Positions 21,515 to 22,771 of a stretch of 22,771 nucleotides of DNA are shown here, piece by piece. The first letter of the stretch is position 1. Every line of letters begins with the position of its first letter. The notes under the pieces were generated by a model. That model was not told where the DNA came from, made no database searches, and saw only the letters and a program-made list of their open reading frames with translations. The translations under genes and the position numbers were made by a program. The stretch is from a virus, in IMG/VR virus record IMGVR_UViG_3300006805_000175, positions 1 through 22,771 of that record; one strand, written 5' to 3'.

Positions 21515-21933
21515 TGTACAAAGCATCTTACGCAAATGGCGAAAAGTGGTTTGAGTTCCTCAAGATGGGCGCAAGCGCCTACAGCACATACAGAGTAAAC
21601 GGCGACGGCTCTATAACTCAGTTCGACCAGTACCGCTTAAAATCAATGGCCAAAAAGTGGGTGCAGTTCATGAATGACAACTATGCCACAGATGGGGGAC
21701 GGCTGAAAGTATTCAAAAGCTCAGAGGGTGAAGAATTTTTGAGCAAAAGCACATTCGCCAAAATGAATAATGATGGCGAGGGCTTCCCACTCTGTAACAT
21801 CTACAAAGAGAAAGTTTTACCAGATGAAAATGACTTATGCAGTTTGTGCCGCATGCATAGCGCATCCGTTACATGGGATGGCAAATGGGCCACACTGGAA
21901 CAGTTGAAAGTAACAAATAACATCCCATTTTGA
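21514..21933 (+). CDS. Cysteine-containing early protein of unknown function
   Basis: The product has 139 residues. The first part (YANGEKWFEFLKMGASAYSTYRVNGDGSITQFDQYRLKSMAKKWVQFMNDNYA) looks like a mixed alpha/beta domain. A later segment has three cysteines plus His (PLCNIYKE ... LCSLCRMHSAS), which could bind a metal. It lies in the coupled early cluster: its ATG overlaps the previous stop, and it has AGAGGGGGG immediately upstream. The following HNH gene starts 17 bp after its stop. No known family was recognised, and no nuclease or polymerase signature is visible. Confidence 0.7.
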   Translation: MYKASYANGEKWFEFLKMGASAYSTYRVNGDGSITQFDQYRLKSMAKKWVQFMNDNYATDGGRLKVFKSSEGEEFLSKSTFAKMNNDGEGFPLCNIYKEKVLPDENDLCSLCRMHSASVTWDGKWATLEQLKVTNNIPF

Positions 21934-21950
21934 AAAACTACGGAGGTGAT

Positions 21951-22457
21951 ATGGACAATTTTGGTAAATTTAAAAAATGGCTTACAAAGCGTGGGGCGGT
22001 CGTATTAGACCCCACAAACCCCTATGAAGCGGTACGTTTCAAAACTGTCAATGGCGTTTCGGTTATTTACCGCCGCAATACTGGGGTACTAACTTTTACA
22101 GGCGAAAGCGAAGAAGCCTGGAACGCTTACCAGAATAATAAAGCATGGAAAGCTGTGGACCGCAAGCGCCAAAACTTACGAGCCAAAAAAGCACGGCTAG
22201 CAAATAGAGATGGTAAAATGTGCTTTTGCTGCACTGCAAGACTGGGATTTGATGAGCTTACAATCGAGCATATTCTCAGTTTTTCGCATGGCGGCACAGA
22301 CAATGAAAATAATTTATGCTTGGTGTGTGAACCTTGCAACAAACTACTTGGCAATTTGCCAGTAGCCAAAAAGATAAATATCGTTTTTGAAAAACGAAAC
22401 TCAATAAAGCCACATAATGTAAATGGAGTTATGCGAGCAATAAGGAAAATGCTATGA
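21951..22457 (+). CDS. HNH endonuclease
   Basis: The product has 168 residues from the ATG at 21951. That ATG follows GGAGGTGAT, a full anti-Shine-Dalgarno match but set unusually close; a TTG at 21930 in the same frame is less likely. The N-terminal part (MDNFGKFKKWLTKRGAVVLDPTNPYEAVRF ... VIYRRNTGVLTFTGESEEAWNAY) is a small alpha/beta domain, linked by a basic helix (WKAVDRKRQNLRAKKARLANRDG). The nuclease core has C91/C94 (CFCC), IEH with H107, H113, and a closing C126xxC129 with N130 (LVCEPCNKLLGN). It sits just before a helicase gene, which it overlaps by 4 bp (ATGA), so it may act in replication or recombination rather than homing. Confidence 0.88.
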   Translation: MDNFGKFKKWLTKRGAVVLDPTNPYEAVRFKTVNGVSVIYRRNTGVLTFTGESEEAWNAYQNNKAWKAVDRKRQNLRAKKARLANRDGKMCFCCTARLGFDELTIEHILSFSHGGTDNENNLCLVCEPCNKLLGNLPVAKKINIVFEKRNSIKPHNVNGVMRAIRKML

Positions 22458-22771
22458 ACTACAAACTACGACCATATCAACAGGAAGCAAGCGACATTGC
22501 GGTAAGACTACTGCAAAAAAGCGAAAAGCCATTTGTTATCCAGGCAGCAACTGGAGCTGGTAAGTCGCTCATCATCGCTGACATTTGCCATAGACTTGAT
22601 GCACCTGTACTAATTTTGCAACCATCAAAGGAAATTCTGGAGCAAAACTACAATAAGCTCAAGAGCTATGGAATTGATGACATAAGCATTTACAGCGCAA
22701 GCCTGAAATCAAAAGAAATTGCAAAATACACCTATGCAACTATTGGTTCAATCTACAAAAAGCCAGAACTA
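22454..22771 (+). CDS. Superfamily 2 DNA/RNA helicase (partial, runs off right edge)
   Basis: Only the first 106 residues are inside the window. It starts at the ATG overlapping the HNH stop (ATGA). It has a Q-type lead-in, LRPYQQEASDIAVRLL, and a Walker A, AATGAGKSLIIADI (about 34-47). Motif Ia follows as APVLILQPSKEILEQNYNKL, then the start of the segment leading to motif II (YATIGSIYKK). The N-terminal pattern is that of DEAD/DEAH-type and type I/III restriction-like helicases; many phages encode such a replicative or recombination helicase beside an HNH nuclease. Later motifs (DEAx, SAT, VI) are beyond the edge, so the subfamily cannot be told. Confidence 0.9.
   Translation, partial: MNYKLRPYQQEASDIAVRLLQKSEKPFVIQAATGAGKSLIIADICHRLDAPVLILQPSKEILEQNYNKLKSYGIDDISIYSASLKSKEIAKYTYATIGSIYKKPEL

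Noticed and set aside
1-22771. Alternative genetic code
   Set aside because: TGA ends several well-supported genes (for example at 21933 and 22457), and conserved motifs are intact with standard decoding.

Overview
The window is part of a tailed bacteriophage (or prophage) genome, most likely one with a short, podovirus-type tail. A long leftward (minus-strand) block, about 1-20128, carries packaging, capsid and tail genes in canonical late order. A short rightward (plus-strand) block, 20347-22771, starts at a strong sigma70-type promoter and carries small early genes, an HNH nuclease and the start of a superfamily 2 helicase. The genetic code is standard: TAA, TAG and TGA all act as stops. 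Most genes have strong Shine-Dalgarno sites and the promoters look like bacterial sigma70 promoters. The host cannot be named from the sequence. No tRNA, rRNA, CRISPR array, insertion sequence or integrase was seen.

Leftward block, in order of transcription: a small terminase-like DNA-binding protein (20128-19769); a 698-bp non-coding region with about ten copies of an ACGCTA repeat in two opposed clusters and several inverted repeats; a RecA-like ATPase with an N-terminal zinc-finger-like motif; a ribbon-helix-helix-like small protein; the large terminase; the portal, whose first 44 codons overlap the terminase gene; an endonuclease VII/HNH protein; a small unknown; the scaffold; the HK97-fold major capsid protein; a Lys/Ala/Glu-rich coiled-coil protein; and a probable head decoration protein. 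A terminator follows. After it come a Gly-rich coiled-coil virion protein, a kelch-like beta-propeller, a head-tail adaptor, a nozzle-like propeller with an inserted jelly-roll-like domain, two tail/fibre-like proteins, a coiled-coil virion protein, and a very large protein that runs off the left edge and is probably ejected with the DNA.

Between the two blocks, 20129-20551 is a divergent control region. It holds a leftward promoter with a palindromic -10, a perfect DnaA box, a rightward TTGACA-18-TATACT promoter overlapped by a 21-bp-period direct repeat, and a transcribed leader with two predicted stem regions. The early genes behind it are tightly packed and translationally coupled (TAATG and ATGA overlaps).

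The items most worth following up are: (1) the 19084-19742 repeat and inverted-repeat region, a candidate packaging site, origin or operator array; (2) the structured early leader RNA; (3) three leftward genes with a -10 hexamer 6-7 nt before the ATG and no Shine-Dalgarno, suggesting leaderless mRNAs; (4) near-identical ribosome-binding cassettes on the capsid and decoration genes; (5) the domain insertion in the nozzle protein and the three-fold repeat in the fibre-like protein. All protein assignments come from reading motifs and gene order, not from database searches.
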